NCBI GenBank assembly: GCA_964644045.1
Contig: CAZXUK010000008.1
Span: forward strand, 1-41,697
Source of the DNA: JAIOTG01 sp964644045
GTDB taxonomy: Bacteria; Patescibacteriota; Patescibacteriia; Patescibacteriales; JAGXOH01
Reading direction: 5' to 3'
DNA: 41,697 bases
Of this stretch, positions 30,259 through 37,719 are shown piece after piece. The notes beneath the pieces were generated by a model. It did no database searches, was not told the DNA's origin, and was given only the letters and a program-made list of their open reading frames with translations. The translations under genes and the position numbers were made by a program. Positions within the stretch are counted from its first letter, which is position 1; each line of letters starts with the position of its first letter.

Positions 30259-30797
30259 TTAGTTTCCTCAAAAGGAAATCCTAATAATTTAAATAATTCC
30301 CATCCTTCTTCTCGGTTAAAGGTGGCAGTATGAACACTTACCTCTAAACCGTGAAGCTTGTCAAGGTCTTGGGCTTCAATTTCCGGAAAAGCCAAATTAT
30401 CCTTAAGACCGATCGTTAAATTTCCGCTGCTGTCCACCGCTTTGGAGGATATTCCTCTAAAATCCCTGGTTCGGGGCAAAGATACTTTAATTAGTTTTTC
30501 CAAAAAATCATACATTCTTTTTCCGCGCAAGGTTACTTTGGCTCCAATAATCATCCCTTCTCTTATTTTAAAAGAAGAAACCGATTTTTTGGCTTTAGTG
30601 AAAACCGGTTTTTGGCCGGTAATCTGCTTCAAGCTCTCCTCCAAGTTATCCACAAACTCCTTATCTTTACTTCTTTGTCCGAAACCAACATTGATAATCA
30701 CTTTACTTATATGCGGAACTTCCAAGTCATTTTTATAACCAAACTTGTCTTTTAGTTGAGGAACAACTTCTTGTTTGTAAAATTCTCTTAAACTCAT
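30255..30797 (-). CDS. rplE: 50S ribosomal protein L5
   Basis: A 180-aa L5, which binds 5S rRNA and contacts the tRNA in the P site. Typical blocks are VPHISKVIINVGFG, ITGQKPVFTKAKKSVSSFKIREG and LPRTRDFRGISSKAVDSSGNLTIG. Length is normal. It lies between rplX and rpsN. Its stop codon falls in a short repeat tract shared with other intergenic regions. Confidence 0.97.
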   Translation of the reverse strand: MSLREFYKQEVVPQLKDKFGYKNDLEVPHISKVIINVGFGQRSKDKEFVDNLEESLKQITGQKPVFTKAKKSVSSFKIREGMIIGAKVTLRGKRMYDFLEKLIKVSLPRTRDFRGISSKAVDSSGNLTIGLKDNLAFPEIEAQDLDKLHGLEVSVHTATFNREEGWELFKLLGFPFEETK

Positions 30798-30819
30798 AAA
30801 TATTCGGTTTTTTTCTAAA

Positions 30820-31149
30820 TTATTTATCCATTACTTCTCCGCATTTTTTGCAAACTCTCACTTTTTTCTTTTTCTTTTTGTCTTCCGGAGTTAAAATTTT
30901 ATAATCCACTTTTGTTTCTTTGGAGCAATGCGGACAAATTAATTTCAAATTAGATAAATCCAGGGGGGCGGGAAATTCAATTCTTTGCCCCTTCTCTCCC
31001 TGTTGTCTGGGTCTGATATGTTTAATTAACAAATTCAAGCCCTCTACACTGGCTCTTCTTTCTTTAGGAAAAACCTGCAAAACTTTTCCTTTTTTTCCCT
31101 TGTCTTTTCCGGCAATTATTTTTACCTTGTCTCCTTTTTTTATCTTCAT
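30820..31149 (-). CDS. rplX: 50S ribosomal protein L24 with C-terminal zinc-ribbon-like part
   Basis: A 109-aa L24. The KOW motif sits at the start (MKIKKGDKVKIIAGKDKGKKGKV), showing that ATG at 31149 is right; a longer frame to 31191 would overlap rplN. The C-terminal part has two Cys pairs, Cys72/75 (ICPHC) and Cys100/103 (CKKC), likely a zinc site, joined by a Lys-rich loop. L24 starts assembly of the large subunit. It follows rplN by 13 nt. Confidence 0.95.
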   Translation of the reverse strand: MKIKKGDKVKIIAGKDKGKKGKVLQVFPKERRASVEGLNLLIKHIRPRQQGEKGQRIEFPAPLDLSNLKLICPHCSKETKVDYKILTPEDKKKKKKVRVCKKCGEVMDK

Positions 31150-31162
31150 ATTTCCAATTAAT

Positions 31163-31534
31163 TTATAATACCTCTGGCGCCAAAGAAGCAATCTTTAAAA
31201 AGCCCTTACGCCTCACTTCTCTGGCAATGGGACCGAAGACCCTGGTACCTCTGAATTCTTTTTTTTCCTTATCCAGCATAACACAGGCGTTCTCGCTAAA
31301 ACGCAGACAAGTTCCGTCTTTTCTTTTGATCTCTTTCTTGGTCCGAACAATCACCGCTTTTAAAATATCTCCTTTTTTAATACTGGAATGAGGAGTGGCT
31401 TCTTTAACAGTAACCGTAATAATATCTCCCGCGGCGGCGTATCTTCTTTTATAACCGCCCAAAACCTTGATGCATTGGACCTTGCGAGCACCGGAATTAT
31501 CGGCCACTTTTATTTTGGTTTCCACTTGAATCAT
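31163..31534 (-). CDS. rplN: 50S ribosomal protein L14
   Basis: A 123-aa L14 of standard length, beginning MIQVETKIKVADNSGARKVQCIKVLGG and containing GDIITVTVKEATPHSSIKKG. It contacts 16S rRNA in a bridge between subunits. It is one of the most conserved proteins here. It follows rpsQ by 37 nt and precedes rplX. Confidence 0.98.
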   Translation of the reverse strand: MIQVETKIKVADNSGARKVQCIKVLGGYKRRYAAAGDIITVTVKEATPHSSIKKGDILKAVIVRTKKEIKRKDGTCLRFSENACVMLDKEKKEFRGTRVFGPIAREVRRKGFLKIASLAPEVL

Positions 31535-31571
31535 ATATATTTGCTATAAAATATTAAAAACTCAATAAAAA

Positions 31572-31835
31572 TTAATTATATAATACTCTCCATTTTTTAT
31601 CCCTGCTCAAGGGGCGACATTCCGTAAAAACCACCTTATCACCTTGTTTAAACCGTCTTTTTTCATCATGGACTTTATACTTTTTACTGACCGTATATCT
31701 TTTTTTATATTTAGGGTGTTTTTTTACTCTGTCCACTCTCACCACCAAAGTTTTCTCCATTTTATCACTAACCACCATTCCTTGAAATTTTCTCTTGATG
31801 GGGGTTTTTTCCTGATTGTTTTTTTCTTTAGTCAT
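31572..31835 (-). CDS. rpsQ: 30S ribosomal protein S17
   Basis: An 87-aa S17 with OB fold. Visible signatures are KFQGMVVSDKMEKTLVVRVDRVKKHPKYKKRY and KVHDEKRRFKQGDKVVFTECRPLSRDKKWRV. It binds the 5-prime domain of 16S rRNA. It starts 11 nt after rpmC and precedes rplN. Confidence 0.97.
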   Translation of the reverse strand: MTKEKNNQEKTPIKRKFQGMVVSDKMEKTLVVRVDRVKKHPKYKKRYTVSKKYKVHDEKRRFKQGDKVVFTECRPLSRDKKWRVLYN

Positions 31836-31846
31836 ATATAAATAAT

Positions 31847-32035
31847 TTATTTTTTCTTTTGATTCAATAAAGTTAAAATCTGGGCGATCTTCTTTTTGTT
31901 CTTTCTGATCTCCCGAATATTTTTCAGCTGCCCGTGACTGACCTTGAATCTTAATTCTCTCAACTTTTCTCTATGTTGAGTTAAAATTTCTCGCAAATCT
32001 TTTTCTTCTTTTTTTTCTAAATCTTTAAATTCCAT
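31847..32035 (-). CDS. rpmC: 50S ribosomal protein L29
   Basis: A 62-aa helical hairpin protein at the exit tunnel, near where SRP and trigger factor dock. Typical are EFKDLEKKEEKDLREILTQHREKLRELRF and the KNIREIRKNKKKIAQILTLLNQ end. It lies 9 nt after rplP and 11 nt before rpsQ, the usual order. Confidence 0.96.
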   Translation of the reverse strand: MEFKDLEKKEEKDLREILTQHREKLRELRFKVSHGQLKNIREIRKNKKKIAQILTLLNQKKK

Positions 32036-32044
32036 AAATATTTT

Positions 32045-32452
32045 TTATTCTTTGGTGATAAATTTAGATTTTACCGGCAACTTATAAGCTGCCAAATTTA
32101 TGGCCTTTTTGGCCATTTCCTCGCTGATTCCGTCCATCTCAAACATCACAGTACCCGCTCTTACCGGCGCAATATAATGATCAACCGGGCCCTTTCCTTT
32201 TCCCATGGGGATTTCTCCCCCTTTTTTGGTTACCGGCTTGTCCGGAAAAATTCTGATCCAAATCTTTCCCCCCTTGCGAGTAAACCTGGTCATAACTTTA
32301 CGGGCCGCTTCTATCTGTCTGGCCGTAATCCAGGAAGACTCCAAGCTTTTCAAGCCAAAACTCCCGAAATCCACGCCCGTTTTGGTTGTGGCTTTCCCCA
32401 AATTCTTGAATTTATGCAACTTTCTGTATTTTGTTTTTTTAGGTAATAACAT
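32045..32452 (-). CDS. rplP: 50S ribosomal protein L16
   Basis: A 135-aa L16 close to the A-site and the peptidyl transferase centre. It begins MLLPKKTKYRKLHK and contains FGSFGLKSLESSWITARQIEAARKVMTRFTRKGGKIWIRIFPDKPVTKKGGEIPMGKGKG in compressed standard form. Length is normal. It lies between rpsC and rpmC. Confidence 0.97.
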   Translation of the reverse strand: MLLPKKTKYRKLHKFKNLGKATTKTGVDFGSFGLKSLESSWITARQIEAARKVMTRFTRKGGKIWIRIFPDKPVTKKGGEIPMGKGKGPVDHYIAPVRAGTVMFEMDGISEEMAKKAINLAAYKLPVKSKFITKE

Positions 32453-32467
32453 ATTTCAAATAAATTT

Positions 32468-33154
32468 CTAAATATTTTTTTTAATTACTTCTCCGGTCCG
32501 GCCCTGATCTTCCGCAAAAATTTCTCCTCGATATATCCAAACTTTAATCCCGATGCTTCCGTAAGTGGTATGGGCCCAACCCCGGGCGTAATCAATATCC
32601 GCTCTCAAGGTGTGAAGAGGCAACTTTCCGCTAACCAATTTTTCCGTGCGGGCGATTTCCGCTCCGTTCAGTCTTCCTCCCACTTCCACTTTTACACCTG
32701 AAGCCCCGGCTTTCTCCACTCGACTTATTGCCTGTTTCATAACTTTTTTAAAAGGAACCCTCTTTTCAATATCAATGATCATTGATTGCAAAACCACTTG
32801 GGCGCTTAGATTGGGTTTATCAACCTCTTTGATGTTAAGTTCAATCTCTCCGGGGCGAAAATTCTTCAAAAACTTTCTATGAATTCTCTTTTTCAAATCT
32901 TCAATTCCGGCTCCTCCGCGACCGATAATAAGGCCCGGTTTTCCGGTGTGAATATTAATATTTATTTTTTTGGAATCTCTTTCTATTTCCACTTTATCTA
33001 TCCCCGCCTCTCTAAAGGTCTTTAATAAATACTTCCTGATCTCTATATCCTGTTTAAAATTAGCGATATAATCCTTGCCTTCGCTAAACCAAACCGAAGG
33101 CCAGCCCTTGATCACTCCGGTTCTTAAAATTTTTGGATTTATCTTTTTACCCAT
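32468..33154 (-). CDS. rpsC: 30S ribosomal protein S3
   Basis: A 228-aa S3. The KH domain carries the GxxG loop in GLIIGRGGAGIEDLKKRI (about 74-91). The C-terminal half has the standard GRLNGAEIARTEKLVSGKLPLHTLRADIDYA. S3 lines the mRNA entry channel. No long tail is present. It lies between rplV and rplP. Confidence 0.97.
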   Translation of the reverse strand: MGKKINPKILRTGVIKGWPSVWFSEGKDYIANFKQDIEIRKYLLKTFREAGIDKVEIERDSKKININIHTGKPGLIIGRGGAGIEDLKKRIHRKFLKNFRPGEIELNIKEVDKPNLSAQVVLQSMIIDIEKRVPFKKVMKQAISRVEKAGASGVKVEVGGRLNGAEIARTEKLVSGKLPLHTLRADIDYARGWAHTTYGSIGIKVWIYRGEIFAEDQGRTGEVIKKNI

Positions 33155-33174
33155 GTATTTTTATTTTTTACTTT

Positions 33175-33753
33175 TTATTTATTTTTCTCTTTCTTCTTTG
33201 TCTTTGAAGTTGCTTGAGAAGCTGATATTTCTTCTTTTTTATCTTTTTCTTTTTCTTTTTTTTCTGAGGCGGATTCTTGTTTATTTTCCTCTTTTTTCTT
33301 CTTACTTTCCGATTTCTTCTTATCCTCGGATTTTTGCTCTTGTTCCTGTTTTTGAGCCATCTCGGATAAATTCAAAGGGGCCTCTACCTCTTGCTTCTTG
33401 GGCTCCACCACTCCGGAATCTTTAATTTCTCCCAGGACCAAATTGATATGACTAAATCTCTTTCTGATGGGGGTGGCCCGGCCATAAGCCCTGGGCCTAT
33501 AACGATGAAGGGTCCTGCCCTCGTCCACTTTGATCTCTTTAATATATAAATTATCCCGAGACAAATCATAATTATTCAAAGCATTGGCTATCCCGGAATT
33601 AATTAACTTGCTAAGCGGTAAAACGGCTTTTTTGTTTATAAAATTAAGCTGATCCAGGGCTTCTCCCGCTTTCATTCCCCGAATTAAATCCACCACCAAT
33701 CGCGCTTTTTTGGGAGAAACTCTTATATTTTTTGCTTTAGCTTTAACTTCCAT
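33175..33753 (-). CDS. rplV: 50S ribosomal protein L22 with long charged tail
   Basis: A 192-aa L22. The core, about 1-112, is standard: RVSPKKARLVVDLIRG, then RTLHRYRPRAYGRATPIRKRFSHINLVL. It reaches the exit tunnel. From about 115 a tail of about 78 residues made mainly of Lys, Glu, Ser and Gln follows, presumably disordered on the ribosome surface. Normal L22 has 110-120 residues. It lies between rpsS and rpsC. Confidence 0.95.
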   Translation of the reverse strand: MEVKAKAKNIRVSPKKARLVVDLIRGMKAGEALDQLNFINKKAVLPLSKLINSGIANALNNYDLSRDNLYIKEIKVDEGRTLHRYRPRAYGRATPIRKRFSHINLVLGEIKDSGVVEPKKQEVEAPLNLSEMAQKQEQEQKSEDKKKSESKKKKEENKQESASEKKEKEKDKKEEISASQATSKTKKKEKNK

Positions 33754-33773
33754 ACTTTTTTAATCTTTTAAAC

Positions 33774-34061
33774 TTATTTTTTAACCTTACTCTTTTGCTG
33801 AGCCAATTTTCCCCCATGGCTGATAAATTTCCTGGTAGGAGCGAATTCTCCCAATTTATGCCCCACCATATTTTCCGTGATTAAAATGGGCACATGTTTT
33901 TTGCCGTTATGAACAGCAATGGTAAAACCTACCATTTCCGGAGTAATAGCGCAAGCCCTGTCCCAAGTTTTTAAAACGGTCTTGTCTCCCGGTTTTAATT
34001 CTTTAACTCTTTTTAATAATCTGTGATTAATATAAGGACCTTTTTTTAAACTTCTAGCCAT
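33774..34061 (-). CDS. rpsS: 30S ribosomal protein S19
   Basis: A 95-aa S19 of standard length, starting MARSLKKGPYI and containing TWDRACAITPEMVGFTIAVHNGKKHVPI and ENMVGHKLGEFAPTRKF. It sits on the 30S head near S13. It lies between rplB and rplV. Confidence 0.98.
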   Translation of the reverse strand: MARSLKKGPYINHRLLKRVKELKPGDKTVLKTWDRACAITPEMVGFTIAVHNGKKHVPILITENMVGHKLGEFAPTRKFISHGGKLAQQKSKVKK

Positions 34062-34076
34062 ATTTTAATAATTTAC

Positions 34077-34916
34077 TTATTTCTTTTTATTTTTTCTTCT
34101 CTTGATAATTAATTTATCGCTAAATTTTTTCCTTCTGGTCTTTACTCCCCTGGCCGGTTTACCCCAAGGCGTTTTGGGGTATTTTAAACCAATGGGTTGA
34201 TTTCCTTCTCCTCCGCCGTGAGGGTGGTCTGCCGGATTCATGGCGGTTCCCCTAACTGTGGGCCTAGCTCCCAAATATCTTTTTCTTCCCGCCGAACCCA
34301 ATTTAACATGCCTTCTGTCCGGATTGCTTACTTGCCCTACTGTGGCCAAACAATCTTTTTTAATCAACCTGATCTCTCCGGAAGGAAGTTTGATCTGGGC
34401 ATATTTTTTCTCTATTCCCATAACATAAACCATATTCCCCGCTCCCCGGGCCAGTTGACCTCCTTTACCCGGCTCTAACTCCACATTATAAACCGCTATT
34501 CCGGCGGGAATATATTTAAGGGGGAGAGTATTTCCTGTCTTTATCTCAATCTGTTTTTGAGAGCTCATTATTTCCTCGCCCGCCTTTAATTTCAAAGGGG
34601 CTATAATATATCTTTTTTCCCCATCTTTATAATGAAGCAGGGCGATCCTGCCTCCCCTGTTCGGGTCATACTCTATGGCGGCCACTCGGGCCGGAACATC
34701 AAATTTATCTCTTTTAAAATCTATAACACGAGTATTTCGCTTAGCCCCACCTCCGCGATGGCGAACCGTAATCCTTCCCTGGGCATTCCTTCCTCCCGAT
34801 CTCTTTTTGCTTTTAAGCAAATCCTTTTCCGGTTTTCCTTTGGTAATATCAGAAAAATCATCAAACAAAGCTTGACGTCTTCCGGCTGTAGTTGGTTTTA
34901 CTTTCTTAATTCCCAT
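34077..34916 (-). CDS. rplB: 50S ribosomal protein L2
   Basis: A 279-aa L2, needed for subunit joining and peptidyl transfer. The conserved AMNPADHPHGGGEGNQPIG block carries His231, equal to the functionally important His229 of Escherichia coli. The RNA-binding domains are standard (NAQGRITVRHRGGGAKR). Length is normal. A 70-nt gap separates it from rplW; this gap contains a short imperfect GC hairpin (about 34935-34950). Confidence 0.98.
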   Translation of the reverse strand: MGIKKVKPTTAGRRQALFDDFSDITKGKPEKDLLKSKKRSGGRNAQGRITVRHRGGGAKRNTRVIDFKRDKFDVPARVAAIEYDPNRGGRIALLHYKDGEKRYIIAPLKLKAGEEIMSSQKQIEIKTGNTLPLKYIPAGIAVYNVELEPGKGGQLARGAGNMVYVMGIEKKYAQIKLPSGEIRLIKKDCLATVGQVSNPDRRHVKLGSAGRKRYLGARPTVRGTAMNPADHPHGGGEGNQPIGLKYPKTPWGKPARGVKTRRKKFSDKLIIKRRKNKKK

Positions 34917-34986
34917 ATATTTTAGAATTTAGTCCGCCGACCGACGGATAGAATTTCAAAGCTAAATTCAGGTTTTTCCAAAAAAT

Positions 34987-35550
34987 TTAAATGCTTTCGT
35001 AAACATTAATGGTTTTGCCTTTGGGTAAGGTTATTACCGCTTTTTTCCAATCCTTTCTTTTGCCTCTAACCAAACCCACTCTCACCCTTTTTCCTTTCAT
35101 TTTGATAATATTCACTTTTTCCGGCTTCACTCCATAAACCCCTTTTATCGCCTTGGAAACTTCAATTTTATTAGCTTCCAGGGAAACCTCAAAAGCGTAT
35201 TTGTTTTGCGTTCCCAGATCACTTATTTTCTCCGTGACCAAGGGCCTAACTAAAATTTTATGGGCCCGAGAATAACCGGAAACAAAATCCTTTTCCTCCT
35301 CTTTTTCCTTTCTTTCATCCTTTTTATCCTCCGGGGCGGAACTTTTTTTCTCTTCTTTCTTTTCCTTGCGTTCTCCTGTCGAGGATTTATACAAATCTTT
35401 CATGCTTTTTCCGCTTTTCTCTTTCTCTTTTTTTTCTTTTTCCTTTTCTTCTTCAGGCCTCTCTTGTGATTCCGACGGAACCTTCTTATCCTTTAAATCC
35501 TTTTTTTTCGAATCTTCGGCGGTTTTCTTTTTTCTTTTAAACAAACCCAT
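34987..35550 (-). CDS. rplW: 50S ribosomal protein L23 with long charged N-terminus
   Basis: A 187-aa L23; typical length is about 95. The core, about 96-187 (AHKILVRPLVTEKISDLG to the end), is standard and sits at the tunnel exit, where trigger factor and SRP bind. The first 95 residues are almost only Lys, Glu, Ser and Asp. No break in the frame is seen and the ATG has normal spacing to rplD (18 nt), so the extension looks real. Confidence 0.93.
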   Translation of the reverse strand: MGLFKRKKKTAEDSKKKDLKDKKVPSESQERPEEEKEKEKKEKEKSGKSMKDLYKSSTGERKEKKEEKKSSAPEDKKDERKEKEEEKDFVSGYSRAHKILVRPLVTEKISDLGTQNKYAFEVSLEANKIEVSKAIKGVYGVKPEKVNIIKMKGKRVRVGLVRGKRKDWKKAVITLPKGKTINVYESI

Positions 35551-35568
35551 ATTATTATATCATTTAAC

Positions 35569-36222
35569 TTATTTATATACCTTCTCTGTTTTTAAAATCG
35601 CGTCCTTGATAAAAACGACTTCGCGATATTTTAACAAATCCATTATATTAATGTTATTAACATTAATAATACTGACCCCCGGCAAATTTCTTCCGGATCG
35701 CAGTATTTTTTCTTCTGTTTGCGGAAGTATTAACAAAACGCTTCTTTTTTTGTCTTTAATTTTAAAAATCTTTTTCTCCAAATTATTCAAGACTTGATCC
35801 ATTAATCTGGTTTTGGATTCTTTTAATTCCAATTTATCCAATACAGCCAATTTCCCGCTTCTGAGCTTATCAGTTAAAACCATCCGGAGCGCTTTTTTCT
35901 TCATTTTTTTATTTATTTTTCTTTTAAAATTTCTTTCCTTATTGGGTCCAAAAATAATACCTCCTCCTTTCCATAAGGGAGAACGAATTGTTCCCGCCCG
36001 AGCCCGGCCGGTTCCTTTCTGTCTCCAAGGTTTTCTCCCTCCTCCTCTGACTTCGCTTCTGCTTTTGGCATGAGCCGAAATCTGTCTTCTATTGCCGTCT
36101 TGAACCACAAAGGTCTGATAAATCAAATCATTATTTAAATCTATATTAAAAACTTTATCAGATAAATTAATATCTTCGATTTTTTGAGCTTCTTGGTTGT
36201 ATACTCCTGTTTTTACGGGCAT
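35569..36222 (-). CDS. rplD: 50S ribosomal protein L4
   Basis: A 217-aa L4. The extended loop GGGRKPWRQKGTGRARAGTIRSPLWKGGGIIFGP (about 61-94) reaches into the exit tunnel. The C-terminal domain is normal. In Escherichia coli L4 represses the S10 operon by acting on its leader; whether this happens here is unknown, but a structured gap lies upstream of rplC. It lies between rplC and rplW. Confidence 0.96.
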   Translation of the reverse strand: MPVKTGVYNQEAQKIEDINLSDKVFNIDLNNDLIYQTFVVQDGNRRQISAHAKSRSEVRGGGRKPWRQKGTGRARAGTIRSPLWKGGGIIFGPNKERNFKRKINKKMKKKALRMVLTDKLRSGKLAVLDKLELKESKTRLMDQVLNNLEKKIFKIKDKKRSVLLILPQTEEKILRSGRNLPGVSIINVNNINIMDLLKYREVVFIKDAILKTEKVYK

Positions 36223-36237
36223 AAAACTAAAATATCT

Positions 36238-36999
36238 TTATTTATTTTCCTGTTTTTCCGATTTTTTTTCTTGACCCGACTTTTCCTCGGAGGAGTCAGT
36301 CGATTCCGGCGTTTTTTCCTTTGTTTGGGGGGTTTCTTTATTTTCCCGGGGCTTGGCCGGGGAAGCGCTTTCCGCCTTTAACTCTCCTTCTCCTTTTATA
36401 TAAACCAAATTCCCGTTGGCGCCGGCAATTGCTCCTTTAATTAATAAAATATTTTCTTTGGGGTCGATTTCCACAACTTCCAGGTTTTTCATCGTAATTC
36501 TGTCATTGCCCATTCTGCCCGGAGATCTTTTACCTTTAAAAATTCTCCCCACTCCCATAGCTCCGGCCGAACCGGGCATTCTGTGTTGATCTTTGGTTCC
36601 GTGAGTCTTAATAGCTCCGGCAAAATTGTGCCTTTTTACCACTCCTTGAAAACCCCTTCCTTTGGAAAAACCGGTAACATCCACTTTATCTCCGACTTCA
36701 AAAGCATCAACCTTAATAATGTCACCCGGAGACAACTTTTCCTCCTGACTTTTTAGGCGAAATTCTCTTAAATATCTAAAATTGGAACCGATTTTCTTAA
36801 AATGACCTTTCTGGGGTTTTTTAACCAATTTACTCCTTTTGGTTTCAAATCCCAATTGGACTCCGCTATAATCATCTTTTTCCGGCGTTTTAAGCTGAGT
36901 AACAGTACAAGGTCCGGCCTTAACTTTGGTAACCGCCATTACTTCTTCGTCTTTCCAAATTTGGGTCATTCCCATTTTTTTTCCCAATATAAATTTCAT
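36238..36999 (-). CDS. rplC: 50S ribosomal protein L3 with charged tail
   Basis: A 253-aa L3. The core, about 1-205, is standard, with MKFILGKKMGMTQIW, GFSKGRGFQGVVKRHNF and GSAGAMGVGRIFKGKRSPGRMGNDR. A tail of about 48 residues rich in Glu, Ser, Lys and Pro follows. L3 starts large-subunit assembly. The gene is preceded by a 241-nt gap holding an inverted repeat and a terminator-like hairpin, so it may be expressed partly on its own. Confidence 0.96.
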   Translation of the reverse strand: MKFILGKKMGMTQIWKDEEVMAVTKVKAGPCTVTQLKTPEKDDYSGVQLGFETKRSKLVKKPQKGHFKKIGSNFRYLREFRLKSQEEKLSPGDIIKVDAFEVGDKVDVTGFSKGRGFQGVVKRHNFAGAIKTHGTKDQHRMPGSAGAMGVGRIFKGKRSPGRMGNDRITMKNLEVVEIDPKENILLIKGAIAGANGNLVYIKGEGELKAESASPAKPRENKETPQTKEKTPESTDSSEEKSGQEKKSEKQENK

Positions 37000-37030
37000 A
37001 TTCCAAATCTTCTTGTAAATAAAAATTTAA

Positions 37031-37060
37031 AACAAAAACTGGTTTTAATAAAAAACCAGT
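37031..37060 (-). terminator. terminator or attenuator between rpsJ and rplC
   Basis: ACTGGTTTT (37038-37046) pairs with AAAACCAGT (37052-37060). On the minus strand TTTTTGTTTT follows. It lies inside the ribosomal cluster, 38 nt before rplC. A TATAAT (minus strand) about 6 nt upstream makes it either the end of the rpsJ transcript or the 5-prime hairpin of a new one. Confidence 0.65.
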
Positions 37061-37085
37061 AACAATTATACTTTTGTTTTAACCA

Positions 37086-37124
37086 AGTTGGGACTGCAAA
37101 TAAAAAATTATTTCCACTCCCAAC
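37086..37124 (-). other. inverted repeat in rpsJ-rplC gap
   Basis: AGTTGGGA and TCCCAACT (8-bp arms) enclose a 23-nt AT-rich middle with its own AAATAA/TTATTT pairing. Further upstream (about 37163-37170) is an AGGAGGT on the minus strand with no start codon in range. Together these suggest a structured RNA leader rather than coding sequence. No gene was found in 37000-37240. Confidence 0.5.
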
Positions 37125-37240
37125 TCAATTAATTTTAAATTGTTTACGGTTTTTTTATTTTTTTACCTCCTATTTTTTTGTTTTCTATTTTTTCGGCACT
37201 TTCCTGTTTTTAGGAGTTTCCCAAAAAATTAAAAAACAAA

Positions 37241-37600
37241 TTACTGCATTTTAATTTCCACATCAACGCCCGAGGGTAAACTTAAGCTGCTTAAATCCTC
37301 AATCATCTTAGCAGAAGGATCAATTATGTCAATAACTCTTTTAAAAATTCTCATTTCGTATTGATCTTTGGCTTTTTTATGAACAAAAGTTGATCTGTTT
37401 ACGGTATATTTCTTTTTCTCCACCGGCAAAGGAATGGGGCCGAAAAATTTATCTCCGTTTTTCTCAATAGTTTCAACAATAGTCCGGGTGGATTTATCAA
37501 TAATCTTATGATCAAAGGCCTTGATCTTAATCCTGATCTTTTGTTTGTATTCTTCTTGTGAATCTTTTTTTTCCTTGGTGGTGGTTTTACTTTCGGTCAT
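37241..37600 (-). CDS. rpsJ: 30S ribosomal protein S10
   Basis: A 119-aa S10. The core begins at about residue 18 (KIRIKIKAFDHKIIDKSTRTIVETI) and ends in VDVEIKMQ. The first residues are a Lys/Thr-rich extension. ATG at 37600 (MTESK) is preferred; the frame could also open at a TTG at 37624. S10 is part of the 30S head and also acts with NusB in antitermination. It follows tuf, as is common, but is cut off from rplC by 241 nt. Confidence 0.96.
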   Translation of the reverse strand: MTESKTTTKEKKDSQEEYKQKIRIKIKAFDHKIIDKSTRTIVETIEKNGDKFFGPIPLPVEKKKYTVNRSTFVHKKAKDQYEMRIFKRVIDIIDPSAKMIEDLSSLSLPSGVDVEIKMQ

Positions 37601-37682
37601 CTTATTTTTTTCAAGCCGGCCCAATACCCTTAGACGGACTTGAAGTTAAAATTACTTAATAAACCTATAAATAAATATTACC

Positions 37683-37708
37683 GCCCCGCCCTTGTGAAAG
37701 GGCGGGGC
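37683..37708 (-). terminator. GC hairpin after tuf
   Basis: The 11-bp arms GCCCCGCCCTT (37683-37693) and its complement (37698-37708) form a very stable hairpin 12 nt after the tuf stop. No clear T-run follows, so it may protect the mRNA end or stall transcription rather than stop it fully. The arms resemble the palindrome at 11736-11759. Confidence 0.55.
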
Positions 37709-37719
37709 TAAATATCTAC

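Noticed and set aside
37130..37170. Hidden small gene after the AGGAGGT in the rpsJ-rplC gap
   Set aside because: No ATG, GTG or TTG lies within reach of the ribosome binding site and the following frames stop quickly.
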